A stretch of 33,478 bases of DNA from Roseovarius pacificus (GTDB taxonomy: Bacteria; Pseudomonadota; Alphaproteobacteria; Rhodobacterales; Rhodobacteraceae). Of this stretch, positions 1 to 7,597 are shown in pieces. The first letter of the stretch is position 1. Every line of letters starts with the position of its first letter. The stretch covers positions 1 to 33,478 of the forward strand of contig NZ_FRBR01000025.1 in the NCBI RefSeq assembly GCF_900142665.1. The letters are read 5' to 3'. The notes below the pieces were generated by a model, which did no database searches, was not told where the DNA came from, and saw only the letters and a program-made list of their open reading frames with translations. The position numbers were made by a program, and so were the translations under genes.

Positions 1-42
1 GAGGCTGTCGCAATCATTGAGGAAAGCCTCGCCGCAGCATAA
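1..42 (+). CDS. IS6-family transposase, C-terminal 13 residues (partial)
   Basis: Only the last 13 codons and the stop are inside the window. The assignment rests on the adjacent IS6-type terminal repeat and on recall that IS6 transposases of this group end in a short EAV/ALLE-type helix followed by Ala residues. The catalytic DDE core is outside the window, so activity cannot be judged. The transposase points the same way as the one starting at 33450. Confidence 0.6.
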   Translation, partial: EAVAIIEESLAAA

Positions 43-76
43 CTGCGCCCAAAAGAGGGGCCCACGCGGCCTGAAC

Positions 77-95
77 AAAACTTTGCAACAGAGCC
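77..95 (+). repeat. IS6-family terminal inverted repeat (right)
   Basis: Nineteen bases whose reverse complement is identical to 33384-33402. The outer 14 bases match the GGCTCTGTTGCAAA terminus of the IS6 family. The 8 bases just outside (cccgcgag, 96-103) are the expected half of a target duplication; the other half lies outside the window. Confidence 0.85.
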
Positions 96-739
96 CCCGC
101 GAGGCGGGGCTGGGCGCGCATTACTGCGATCTCGACAAGATCGGGCTGAGCGACGATGGACATTTCCTTGATGATCAAGACCGCCGCATTGCCGTCCTGT
201 TCAAACTCTACCCATGGGAAGACCTTCTGCGCGACGACTACGCCGCACATATCCAAGGCTCGGGCTGTCTGTTTCTGGAGCCTGCGTGGAAAGCGCTTTT
301 GTCCAACAAGGGCCTCCTGCCCGTGCTGTGGCAGATGTTCGAAGGCCACCCCAATCTGCTGCCCGCGTTTTTCGAGGCTGATGTGGCCGATGCGCTCGCC
401 GGGCGCGGCCCCGCCGCCCCCGCCTGCGCCGACGCTTTTGACCGTGCCGCGGCGGAACTGGCCGAGGCGCATGTGCGCAAGCCGATCCTTTCGCGCGAGG
501 GGGCGTCGGTCACGATCCACCAATCTGGCAAGGTGATCGAACAGTCGCAAAACTCTGATTACGCCGAGCATCCGCGCATCGTGCAGGCCTATGCCCCGCT
601 GCCCACCTTCGACGGCTTTCGCCCGGTGATCGGCTCGTGGATCGTGGGCGATACCTGCGCGGGCATCGGCATCCGCGAAGACCGATCGCGCATCACGCAG
701 GATTTGTCACGCTTCAAACCGCACTACATTCTGGCATAG
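96..739 (+). pseudogene. Glutathionylspermidine synthase-like (YgiC/GspS family) gene, 5' part lost to IS insertion
   Basis: The frame from about 95 to the TAG at 737-739 encodes the C-terminal ~214 residues of a GSS/YgiC-type ATP-grasp peptide-ligase-like protein. Recognisable pieces in order are REAGLGAH, DDQDRRIAVLFKLYPWED, SNKGLLPVLWQMF with GHPNLLPAFF, KPILSREGASV, and the C-terminal block GSWIVGDTCAGIGIREDRSR followed by ITQDLSRFKPHYIL. Family members are near 380-390 residues, so roughly the N-terminal 40 percent is missing. Upstream of 95 the frame reads IS6 sequence, not protein of this family, so an apparent TTG start at 17 is an artefact. The function of the family outside E. coli GspS is uncertain. 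A YgiB-like lipoprotein follows 39 bases downstream, the same pairing as ygiB-ygiC in enterobacteria. Confidence 0.85.
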
Positions 740-778
740 CCCACCGCTCCGCCGCCCCTTGGCAGAAAGACGACCATT

Positions 779-1357
779 ATGACCAAACGCTCGAAACGGG
801 TTTCCATCGCCATCGTCGGCGCCGCCGCCTTCACCCTTGCTGGCTGTGAGGAGGAAAAGGTCGATGCCGCCGCCTTCCCCGACCTGCAAAGCTGTCTTGC
901 CGATGCCGAACGTGGCGGGATGTACAGCGAGCAGGACTGCGAGACCGCCTTTGACGCGGCCCAGACCCTCCATGTGGAATCCGCCCCGCGCTACGACAGC
1001 CTTGAGGTCTGCGAAGAGCAGCATGGCGAAGGCGCCTGCGGCTCGGAAGAGGCGGCGACCCAAGGCGGATCGGGTGGCATCTTCATGCCCCTGCTGGCGG
1101 GCTATCTGATCGGCAATATGATGAGCAACCGCGCCGGTATGGCGGCGGCGCAGCCGCTTTACAAAACCTCCGATGGGCGCTTCACCAATGCCGCGCGCTC
1201 CAGCACCTATTCGACAAATCGCGGCGCGGCCAAGCTCAGCACTTCGCAATTCACCCGCCCCAGCACCACCATCGGCAAAACCCCGATGACCCGTGCCACT
1301 GCGGCATCGCGCGGCGGCTTTGGCCGGGCGGGCGGATCGCGCGGCTTTGGTGGCTGA
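779..1357 (+). CDS. YgiB-like DUF1190 lipoprotein
   Basis: A 192-residue protein of the DUF1190/YgiB family. It starts with a basic stretch and a hydrophobic segment ending in a lipobox, LAGC with Cys23, so it is predicted to be a lipid-anchored periplasmic protein. Four Cys follow in the CEEEK...C...C region (residues ~23-80). The middle has a glycine-rich hydrophobic stretch (GGIFMPLLAGYLIGNMM), and the C-terminus is Gly/Arg/Ser-rich and ends in RGFGG, typical of the family. It lies 39 bases after the truncated GSS-like gene and was probably cotranscribed with it. Since the IS has removed the upstream part of that operon, its promoter may now be the IS or a cryptic one. Biochemical function is unknown. 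Confidence 0.85.
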   Translation: MTKRSKRVSIAIVGAAAFTLAGCEEEKVDAAAFPDLQSCLADAERGGMYSEQDCETAFDAAQTLHVESAPRYDSLEVCEEQHGEGACGSEEAATQGGSGGIFMPLLAGYLIGNMMSNRAGMAAAQPLYKTSDGRFTNAARSSTYSTNRGAAKLSTSQFTRPSTTIGKTPMTRATAASRGGFGRAGGSRGFGG

Positions 1358-1371
1358 TCGGCGCTGACGCC

Positions 1372-1530
1372 TTACTTGCGGCGCAGCACCGCCGCGGCAA
1401 GGATCACGATCGCCAGCGACAGCATCGCCACCGCCCAGAAGGGATCGTTGCCATGGGGATGCACATGCGCGCCCTCATGCGCCGCCAACGGTGCGGCAAA
1501 GGTGGCGAGGGCGAATGTCAGTTTCTTCAT
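1372..1530 (-). CDS. Small His-rich single-pass membrane protein (52 aa)
   Basis: A short gene with an ATG at 1530, a good AAGGAG ribosome binding site upstream, and a TAA at 1372-1374. The product starts MKKLTFALATFAAPLAA, a signal-peptide-like segment. A short exported stretch with four His follows (HEGAHVHPHG), then one hydrophobic helix (about residues 31-49) and a basic end, VLRRK. The layout matches the 65-aa protein inside the urease operon at 30451-30648 (signal segment, His-rich loop, single helix, LRR/K end). It lies 39 bases downstream of the DUF849 gene on the same strand and may be the last gene of that operon. Function is unknown; metal binding by the His loop is inference. Confidence 0.65.
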   Translation of the reverse strand: MKKLTFALATFAAPLAAHEGAHVHPHGNDPFWAVAMLSLAIVILAAAVLRRK

Positions 1531-1569
1531 CTCAATCTCCTTGTTCTATCACGGTGGACCGGGCTGGAC

Positions 1570-2397
1570 TCAGGCCAGCCCCAGAATCTCACGCGCCTGC
1601 TGCGCGGTGGCGACGGGGCGACCGGCCTCTGCGCAGATCTCGGCCGCGCGGGTCACGAGGGCGGCATTGGAGGGGGCGAGGGTCTGTTTGTCCAGCCGGA
1701 TGTTGTCCTCCAGCCCCGTGCGCAGATGGCCCCCCGCGGCGGCGCACCATGCGTTCAACTCGGCCTGATGCCGCCCGATCCCGGCGGCGCACCACGGGAT
1801 ATCGCCGAAGAGCCGTTTGACGGTTTTGATATAGAAATCAAAAACCTCCCGATCCGCTGGCATGGCGTTTTTCACGCCCATGACAAATTGGATATAGGGC
1901 CGGGCCGGGATCTTGCCCGCCTCCGCCATCGCCTTGGCCTGTAGGATGTGGCTGAGGTCAAAGACTTCGATCTCGGGCAGCACGCTATAGGTCATCATCT
2001 CTTCCGCCAGCCAATCGACAAGCTCGGGCGGGTTCTCATAGACGCGGTTGGGAAAGTTGTTCGACCCCACCGAAAGCGAGGCCATGTCGGGCCGCAGCGG
2101 CAACATCCCGCCCCGGTTCTTGCCCGCGCCCGAACGTCCGCCGGTTGAGAATTGCACGATCATGCCGGGGCAGTGTTCACGCAGCCCCTCTTGCAGCCGC
2201 GCGAAACGGTCGGGGTCCGCCGTGGGGGTGCCATCGGCGGTGCGCACATGGGCATGGCAGATCGTCGCCCCGGCCTCGAACGCGGCATGGGTGCTTTCGA
2301 TCTGTTCGCTAATGTCGATCGGCACCGCCGGGTTGTCGACCTTGGTCGGCAGCGATCCGGTGATGGCCACGCAGATGATGGCAGGAGTATCGGTCAT
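1570..2397 (-). CDS. Beta-keto acid cleavage enzyme (BKACE, DUF849 / Kce family)
   Basis: A 275-residue TIM-barrel protein of the 3-keto-5-aminohexanoate cleavage (BKACE) family. These Zn enzymes condense a beta-keto acid with acetyl-CoA and split it into acetoacetate and a new CoA ester. The zinc motif is visible as CHAHVR (His48, His50), and the barrel strands IVQFSTGG, PYIQFVMGV and CAAGIGRHQ are typical. The length is normal for the family. The gene sits 24 bases downstream of a 3-hydroxyacyl-CoA-dehydrogenase-like gene. That pairing makes a 3-hydroxy acid oxidised to a 3-keto acid and then cleaved a sensible route, as in carnitine degradation. The substrate side chain cannot be deduced here. 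Confidence 0.9.
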   Translation of the reverse strand: MTDTPAIICVAITGSLPTKVDNPAVPIDISEQIESTHAAFEAGATICHAHVRTADGTPTADPDRFARLQEGLREHCPGMIVQFSTGGRSGAGKNRGGMLPLRPDMASLSVGSNNFPNRVYENPPELVDWLAEEMMTYSVLPEIEVFDLSHILQAKAMAEAGKIPARPYIQFVMGVKNAMPADREVFDFYIKTVKRLFGDIPWCAAGIGRHQAELNAWCAAAGGHLRTGLEDNIRLDKQTLAPSNAALVTRAAEICAEAGRPVATAQQAREILGLA

Positions 2398-2421
2398 GGG
2401 TGTCCTCGGCTTTCTGGAAAA

Positions 2422-3285
2422 TCAATCGACGCTGTCGCGGGCAAGGGCGATGACACGGCGCAGCGCGGCTTCCGCCGCCGCGCCATCGCCCTCCTCAGGC
2501 CAGTCGTAGAACCCCTTGCCGCTGCGTTTGCCAAGATGCCCCCGCTCGACCAATGCGGTGAGGCTGGGCGAAGGGTCGTGCCGGTCGCAAAGGTCCGGGT
2601 AGAGGTATTCGGCGATGCTCAGATGGGTGCCCAGCCCGTTCAAATCGCGCTGGCGGAACGGGCCGGAAAGCGCCATGCGCACGCCGACGGACCATTGCAC
2701 GATCTCGTCGATCTCCGCCGGGCTGGCGACCCCTTGATCCACCAAATGCAGACATTCGCGCATGATGGCATGTTGAATGCGATTGGCCACGAAACCGGGC
2801 GTCGCGTTATTCAGCCGCACGGGCCGCCGCTCCAACCCGCGCAGCAGGGTCATGACCTCGGCGCAAAGCCCTTCGGGCGCGTCTTCAGCTGCGACGACTT
2901 CGACGGCGGGGATCACATCGCCGGGGTTGAAGAAATGCGTGATCACGGCGCGTTCGGGCCGGGCCATATCCGCCGTCATCTCTTCCAACCGCAGGCCAGA
3001 GGTGTTGGACAAAATCGGTGCGCCCCCCGGCACGGCCCCTTCCAAAGCGGCGAGCACACGGCGTTTCAGCGCGAGGTCTTCCGGCACGCATTCCAGCGCG
3101 AGATCGGCCTGCCCTGCCCCCTCCAACGCGGCGCAGGCGGTCGACCCCGGCACCGCGGTCAAAAATGCCTCCCGCGCGGCCTCGGTTGGGTCGACCGCTT
3201 GGACCGTCCAGCCGTGCTGGCCAAAGAGCCTGCCGATGGATTGGCCCATCGTACCCGCCCCCACGATGATGATGCCTTTGGCCAT
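2422..3285 (-). CDS. 3-hydroxyacyl-CoA dehydrogenase-family NAD-dependent oxidoreductase
   Basis: A 287-residue protein of the HAD/3-hydroxybutyryl-CoA/L-carnitine dehydrogenase superfamily. The Rossmann nucleotide motif GAGTMG is at residues 9-14, the ILSNTSG loop near 91-97, the catalytic His117 in THFFNP, and the C-terminal domain carries TPGFVANRI and the family end HLGKRSGKGFYDW. It oxidises a 3-hydroxyl group with NAD. Because it is cotranscribed with a BKACE enzyme, a free 3-hydroxy acid (carnitine-like) is as likely a substrate as an acyl-CoA. It is shorter than the fused carnitine dehydrogenases that carry a thioesterase domain. It is the first gene of a leftward operon divergent from the SDR at 3373. 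Confidence 0.85.
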   Translation of the reverse strand: MAKGIIIVGAGTMGQSIGRLFGQHGWTVQAVDPTEAAREAFLTAVPGSTACAALEGAGQADLALECVPEDLALKRRVLAALEGAVPGGAPILSNTSGLRLEEMTADMARPERAVITHFFNPGDVIPAVEVVAAEDAPEGLCAEVMTLLRGLERRPVRLNNATPGFVANRIQHAIMRECLHLVDQGVASPAEIDEIVQWSVGVRMALSGPFRQRDLNGLGTHLSIAEYLYPDLCDRHDPSPSLTALVERGHLGKRSGKGFYDWPEEGDGAAAEAALRRVIALARDSVD

Positions 3286-3309
3286 GTGATCCCCCTCCCG
3301 GATATCAGT

Positions 3310-3346
3310 TGTTTACTTATCACCAGTGCGTAGTGATAAGTAAACA
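3310..3346. promoter_or_regulatory. Perfect 14-bp inverted repeat between divergent promoters (probable operator)
   Basis: TGTTTACTTATCAC at 3310-3323 is followed after 9 bases by its exact reverse complement at 3333-3346. It occupies the middle of the 87-base gap between the HAD-like gene and the SDR, so one dimeric or tetrameric regulator could control both directions. The LysR gene at 4099-5007 is the nearest regulator, but a GntR- or TetR-type binder is equally possible. Confidence 0.75.
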
Positions 3347-3372
3347 GCGAATAGGAAAAAGGATGCCGCCCC

Positions 3373-4098
3373 GTGACCCAAGACCCCTCTCCGCGCCATG
3401 CGCTCGTCACCGGCGGCGCGCGCAACATCGGCCTCGGCATCGCGCGCAGGCTGCGTGAAGATGGCTGGCGTGTCTTCGTGCAGGATATCGAAGAACCGGA
3501 AGACCCCGCGCTTCGGGCGGATGCGCAGCGGGTGGATCTGACGGACATCGCGGCGACCACGGCTGCCCTCCAACACATCCTCGCGCAGGGGCCGGTCACC
3601 TGTCTGGTCAATAACGTCGGCATTGTGAAACCTGCGTCTTTCGACGCTGTCGCCCTCGACGATTTCGACTCCATCATGCATCTGAACCTGCGCCCCAGCA
3701 TTCTGGCCGCGAAACTGGTCGTCCCGGGGATGCGCACGGCGGGCGGCGGCCGGATTGTGATGAACACCAGCCGCGTGACCAAGGGCAAGATCGACCGCAC
3801 GCTCTATTCCGCGAGCAAGGGCGCGATCCAGTCGATGGCGCGGACTTGGGCGCTGGAACTGGCGCGCGACAGGATCACCGTGAACTGTGTCGCCCCCGGC
3901 CCCATCGCCACCACCGCTTTCTGGGAGAACAACCCCGAAGACGCGCCGGAAACCCGCGCCATCGTCGATGCGGTGCCGATGGGCCGGATGGGAACACCTG
4001 AAGATGTGGCGCAGGCGGTGTCCTTCTTTGCCGATCCGCGCAGTGGCTTTATCACCGGGCAGACGGTCTTTGTCTGTGGTGGCACGGCGGTCGGGTAA
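3373..4098 (+). CDS. Short-chain dehydrogenase/reductase (SDR)
   Basis: A 241-residue classical SDR read from a GTG at 3373. The cofactor loop is TGGARNIGLG (residues 13-22), followed by LVNNVG, the catalytic Ser133 in NTSR, and Tyr145/Lys149 in YSASK. The C-terminal PGPIATTAF loop and GQTVFVCGG end are standard. It probably oxidises or reduces a hydroxyl/keto group with NAD(P). It is divergent from the HAD/BKACE pair and shares their palindromic promoter region, so it likely acts on the same compound. It converges end to end with the LysR gene with no gap. Substrate is unknown. Confidence 0.85.
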   Translation: MTQDPSPRHALVTGGARNIGLGIARRLREDGWRVFVQDIEEPEDPALRADAQRVDLTDIAATTAALQHILAQGPVTCLVNNVGIVKPASFDAVALDDFDSIMHLNLRPSILAAKLVVPGMRTAGGGRIVMNTSRVTKGKIDRTLYSASKGAIQSMARTWALELARDRITVNCVAPGPIATTAFWENNPEDAPETRAIVDAVPMGRMGTPEDVAQAVSFFADPRSGFITGQTVFVCGGTAVG

Positions 4099-5007
4099 TC
4101 AGCCCTCGGGGGCGAGGGCCGCAAGCAACCTGCGCAGGACCGGATTGCGCGCATCGCGCAGATAGGCCAGCCCGATCCGGCTTTGCACCTTGGCGTCACG
4201 GATCGGCAGAAAGGACACGCCCGCATCCTTCATCCGCGCGGCGGAGGCGGGGACGAAAGCCACCCCGAGACCCGCCGAGACGAAATTCACGATGGCGGTG
4301 AACTGCGGTGCGCGATGGGCCACGCGGGGGGCAAAACCGGCATCGGCGCAGAGTTGATAGGCGCAGGCGGCAAAGCCCATGTCGGGGCCAAGGTGGCTGA
4401 AAATGAAACTCTCCTCGCGCAGCGCCGCCATGGCAACGGAAGGCACCTCGGCAAGGCGGTGATCGGGCGGCACGGCTAGCAGGATATCCTCGGTATGAAC
4501 CGTGCGGGTGGCCAAATCCTCCGGCACGCCGGAAAGCGGCAGGCGCACAAAACCCGCGTCGAGCCTCCCCGCCACGATCTCGGCGATTTGCAGGTCCATG
4601 TCCAACTCGCGCAGGATCAGATCCACCTCTGCCGCGCCCGCGCGCAATTCGCGCAGGAGCCGCCCGAGGATCCCGGCGTAGGAGGCCGAGCCGACATAGG
4701 CCAATTCGATCCGCCCGCGCTGACCGCTGCGCGCCGCTTCGGCCAATGCCTCGACCCGCCGGGCCTGTTGCAGCAGGGCACGGGCCTCGGGCAGCAGCGA
4801 CTTGCCGAAGTCCGTCAGCATCACCCTGCGGCGGTTGCGGTCAAAGAGAAGCTCACCGCCAAAGGCGGTTTCGAGATGTTTCAGCTGCTGCGTCAGCGCC
4901 GGTTGCGCCACGCCGAGCGCGGCTGCCGCTTGACCGAAATGCAGCGTTTCCGCGATGGCGACGAAGACCTCATACTGACGCAACGTGGCGGTGAGTGGCG
5001 TGTCCAT
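4099..5007 (-). CDS. LysR-family transcriptional regulator
   Basis: A 302-residue LysR regulator. The N-terminal winged helix-turn-helix spans about residues 8-66, with the signature LGVAQPALTQQLKHLE. It is followed by the ligand-binding domain (GRIELAYVGSASYAGILGRL; a late GLGVAFVPAS block). The length is normal. It is the likely controller of the adjacent HAD/BKACE/SDR genes by proximity, though it is convergent with the SDR rather than divergent as LysR regulators often are. A 10-bp palindrome, CTGACGTCAG, at 5021-5030 lies just upstream of its start and could be an autoregulatory site. Confidence 0.9.
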   Translation of the reverse strand: MDTPLTATLRQYEVFVAIAETLHFGQAAAALGVAQPALTQQLKHLETAFGGELLFDRNRRRVMLTDFGKSLLPEARALLQQARRVEALAEAARSGQRGRIELAYVGSASYAGILGRLLRELRAGAAEVDLILRELDMDLQIAEIVAGRLDAGFVRLPLSGVPEDLATRTVHTEDILLAVPPDHRLAEVPSVAMAALREESFIFSHLGPDMGFAACAYQLCADAGFAPRVAHRAPQFTAIVNFVSAGLGVAFVPASAARMKDAGVSFLPIRDAKVQSRIGLAYLRDARNPVLRRLLAALAPEG

Positions 5008-5020
5008 GCGGCCCCCTGAA

Positions 5021-5030
5021 CTGACGTCAG
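5021..5030. promoter_or_regulatory. 10-bp palindrome upstream of the LysR gene
   Basis: CTGACGTCAG is a perfect palindrome ending 13 bases from the LysR start codon. It may be an operator for autoregulation, but short palindromes arise by chance in GC-rich DNA. Confidence 0.3.
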
Positions 5031-5045
5031 AGGGTTTTCACACGC

Positions 5046-5078
5046 GGGCCGGTGATAAGCAAGTTAGATCACCGGCCC
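5046..5078 (-). terminator. Hairpin at the end of the uxaA-larA-larC operon
   Basis: GGGCCGGTGA (5046-5055) and its exact reverse complement (5069-5078) form a 10-bp GC-rich stem with a 13-base loop. It starts right after the larC stop codon. There is no clear T run on the minus strand, so it may be a weak intrinsic terminator or an mRNA-end stabiliser. Confidence 0.55.
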
Positions 5079-6260
5079 CTACCCCTCCGCCGCGCGGGCG
5101 CGGCTGCGGCGGGCATGCAGGGTCTCGGCCTCAGCCAGATCGTCGCTTTCGACCTTCACCGTCTCATGCCCACCGGGGCGCCGTGCGCGCTTGCGCCGAA
5201 GCGGCCCGCTGTCATCGCTTTCCCGCGGGAGGATCAGCCGGTCGACAAGACTGCGGCGGAGGCCGAGGGTCGAGGTCAGATCGAAGACCCGCGCGGCGAC
5301 CGCCTCAGCCTCTTGCGGCTGGACCAGCAACTCAAGCCGCGTGACGGGGCGGGATTTCTTGCCCTGCCCGCTGAGCATCATGAGATCGACCACGCCCTCC
5401 ATGCAGCGCAACCGATCCACCGCCGCGCCCAGTTCTTCGCCCGTCATATCGTCGATATCGCAGGCGAATTGCACGAGACTGTCCTGCGCGATGCCCGCCG
5501 CGGCGGTGTCAAAGACGCTGACCCGCAGGATATTCGGCAGGCCTTTCACCACCCGCATCCCCGCGCCCGATCCGGTACAGCGCAGCCGCCCCGGTGGGCG
5601 GCTGGCGATGGGGCTGCCGCCGGTGAGATGGGCAAGGATCGCGGCCCCCGTGGGTGTCACCCGCTCGCCCGGCACGCCGTCGTCATGCCAGTCATAGCCT
5701 TGCAAGATCAACGCCGTGGCAGGCGCGGGCACCGGCAGTTTGCCATGCGCCGTCTCGACCAAGCCGCCGCCGAGGGGCAGTGGTGCTAGCGAGACGGTCG
5801 CCCCCGCCAGCGCGGCGCAGATGCTGCCCGCGGCGGTCACATCCATCAGCGCGTCCCAATCCGCGATCTCGTGGAAATGCACCCGGTCGATGGGGATGTC
5901 ATGGACCTGCGCTTCGGCCTCGGCGATCCGGTGAAGGATGGCGCAGGCGGCCTCCGCCGTGCCCTCCGACAGCGCTGCGTTCTCTAGCAAGTTGCGCATG
6001 GCGCGATAGGTCGTCTCGGCCCCGTGCCGCCTGCCGGCGTCGGGTGCTGTCAGCACCAGCTCAAACCGGCGCGACGTGATGCCCGAGGCGACATGTTCGC
6101 TCAGTTCCGCATGGCCCACCTCAGCGGGGAGCACGGCGGCGACATCGGCCAAGGCGCGCTCGGCCAGATCGGGGAAGGCATGCAACATCGCGGCGATGAA
6201 CATATCCCCCGCCGCCCCGCCAACGGGATCGAGGTGTAGGTGAAGCCCCTGCCCCCGCAT
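5079..6260 (-). CDS. larC: LarC, nickel-pincer cofactor nickel insertase
   Basis: A 393-residue DUF111/LarC protein. LarC inserts nickel into pyridinium-3,5-bisthiocarboxylic acid mononucleotide to complete the nickel-pincer nucleotide used by LarA enzymes. Family blocks are HLHLDPVGGAAGDMFIAAML at the N-terminus, VHFHEIADWDALMDV, GGGLVETAHGKLPVPAPAT, ERVTPTGAAIL, and CDIDDMTGEEL with the late MMLSGQGKKSRP. The chosen ATG at 6260 overlaps the stop of the upstream LarA-family gene (TGATG). An upstream in-frame start at 6278 would add six residues. The gene is one uninterrupted frame, unlike the L. plantarum gene, which needs a ribosomal frameshift. The C-terminus has an extra basic tail of about 40 residues. 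It lies in an operon with a LarA homologue and a UxaA-type dehydratase. Confidence 0.92.
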   Translation of the reverse strand: MRGQGLHLHLDPVGGAAGDMFIAAMLHAFPDLAERALADVAAVLPAEVGHAELSEHVASGITSRRFELVLTAPDAGRRHGAETTYRAMRNLLENAALSEGTAEAACAILHRIAEAEAQVHDIPIDRVHFHEIADWDALMDVTAAGSICAALAGATVSLAPLPLGGGLVETAHGKLPVPAPATALILQGYDWHDDGVPGERVTPTGAAILAHLTGGSPIASRPPGRLRCTGSGAGMRVVKGLPNILRVSVFDTAAAGIAQDSLVQFACDIDDMTGEELGAAVDRLRCMEGVVDLMMLSGQGKKSRPVTRLELLVQPQEAEAVAARVFDLTSTLGLRRSLVDRLILPRESDDSGPLRRKRARRPGGHETVKVESDDLAEAETLHARRSRARAAEG

Positions 6261-7573
6261 CAATGCCCCTCCGGCCAAGGGTTGCGCAGCAAGCCGCCGT
6301 CGAACTGCATCTCTTGCAGATCGCCAATCACCTCAAGCCCCGGGCGGTCGCGCAGTTCCGGCAGCATCGCCTCGGAGGCATAGAGATACTCAAGCTTCAA
6401 CGTGTTGGGGATGCGCAGCAGCCGGACCTTGGTGATATCCTCGGCCCCGCAGGTCTTGACCGCTGTCTGGATCGCGGTGCGGTCGCAGGGCATGACCATG
6501 GGGATTTTCGATTGTTTCAACACCTGCGATGTGATGGCATTGGCGTAAACCGCCTCTCGGTCGAAATCCTGCTCCAACCGCTGCGTGATCACATCCGCCC
6601 GCGCCGCGCCATTGCCGTTGCCATTGCTGCGCGGCGAAAGGCCAAGCGCCACCAGCCGTGAGATATGCAGATGCACCTGCATCTTCTCGCTCGAAAACCG
6701 ATGGGTGATATTGGGGTCCATCCCGGTGCCTGAGAACTCCTTGCCGATCTCATCCACCACCAGTACGTCCAGATCGCCCGAGGCCGAAGGCGCGTCCAGC
6801 GGCCCCAGTGGCAGACGGGGCATGTTGCGCATCGCCTCTTGCAGATAGGGGGCTTCGGCCTCCAGCATCCCGTCGCTGTCAAGCGCCACGACCTGCGCCA
6901 GTCCGTCATAGGCATTCTCAATCGTGCCAATGCCGAAAAGCACCTTGCAACGTTCCAGCTTCATGCGCGCCATTTTGGCCACGAAGATGCCGACGTTATC
7001 GATCCCGCGCGAATGGCAGGTCTCGGCCCCCGATTGCTTGCCCAACCCGATCGAGAGCATTTTGGCCAGCCCGCTTTCGTTTGGCGCGCGGAAAGAGGTA
7101 TGCGGCTTGATCCGGTTGAACAGGATGATCCCATCGGCGGCATTGGCATGGCGGTCCATCCGCACCGACATGCCGTTGTCGAGCACGCCGATCTCATCGG
7201 TTTCCATCGAAGAGCGGATTTCGCAACCGAGGCTCTCTTCGGTCACGCCCAGTTTCGCCAGCAGCGCGGTTTGCCCCTCTGCGGTGGCGCCGCCGTGGCT
7301 GCCCATGGCGGGCACGACAAAGGGATGCGCCCCGCGCGCGCGGACCTCGGCCACGATGGCGGCCAGCAGTTCCGGCAGGTTCGCCAGCCCGCGGCTGCCC
7401 GCGGTGATGGCGATGGACATGCCCGGCTTGATCTTGTCCGCGCAATCGGCCTGCATCGCCTCTGCCACGGCGGCGCGCGGGTCGTCGATCTGGGTTGCGG
7501 CAAAGGTCTGACGGCAAAGCGCCATGCGCGGCAGCGGCGTATCCTCGACCAGTTTCACATAGTTCGGTTTCAT
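6260..7573 (-). CDS. LarA-family nickel-pincer-nucleotide racemase/epimerase (substrate unknown)
   Basis: A 437-residue protein of the lactate racemase (DUF2088) superfamily, which inverts the stereocentre of 2-hydroxy acids through a nickel-pincer cofactor and transient hydride removal. From the ATG at 7573 the key residues are visible: His93 in GSHGGAT, His158 in KPHTSF, Lys171 in LAKML (the cofactor-linking Lys position) and His187 in ETCHSRG. The Lys-to-His spacing of 16 equals that recalled for L. plantarum LarA (K184, H200), while the His-to-Lys spacing is 3 longer. The start at 7573 has an AAGGGGA binding site; an ATG at 7594 is an alternative adding 7 residues. It sits 24 bases after a UxaA-type dehydratase and overlaps larC. 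The context suggests epimerisation of a sugar acid rather than lactate racemisation, which is inference. Confidence 0.88.
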   Translation of the reverse strand: MKPNYVKLVEDTPLPRMALCRQTFAATQIDDPRAAVAEAMQADCADKIKPGMSIAITAGSRGLANLPELLAAIVAEVRARGAHPFVVPAMGSHGGATAEGQTALLAKLGVTEESLGCEIRSSMETDEIGVLDNGMSVRMDRHANAADGIILFNRIKPHTSFRAPNESGLAKMLSIGLGKQSGAETCHSRGIDNVGIFVAKMARMKLERCKVLFGIGTIENAYDGLAQVVALDSDGMLEAEAPYLQEAMRNMPRLPLGPLDAPSASGDLDVLVVDEIGKEFSGTGMDPNITHRFSSEKMQVHLHISRLVALGLSPRSNGNGNGAARADVITQRLEQDFDREAVYANAITSQVLKQSKIPMVMPCDRTAIQTAVKTCGAEDITKVRLLRIPNTLKLEYLYASEAMLPELRDRPGLEVIGDLQEMQFDGGLLRNPWPEGH

Positions 7574-7597
7574 CTGCGCTGTCCCCTTCGACATCTG

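Larger units (their letters stand above)
1..95 (+). mobile_element. Right end of an IS6-family insertion sequence (partial)
   Basis: This is the end of an IS6-family element that continues upstream of the window. Frame 1 reads EAVAIIEESLAAA then a stop at 40-42, which fits the tail of alphaproteobacterial IS6 transposases. A 19-base terminal repeat ends at 95, and its reverse complement begins GGCTCTGTTGCAAA, the typical IS6-family terminus. The same 19 bases occur in opposite orientation at 33384-33402, where a second copy begins. The element boundary is placed at 95 because the next base differs between the two copies. Immediately downstream the reading frame of a GSS-like gene resumes mid-protein. 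Confidence 0.85.

Noticed and set aside
17..94. TTG start at 17 for a 240-aa GSS-like protein
   Set aside because: These codons lie within the IS6 end, including its inverted repeat, so they are not part of the original gene.
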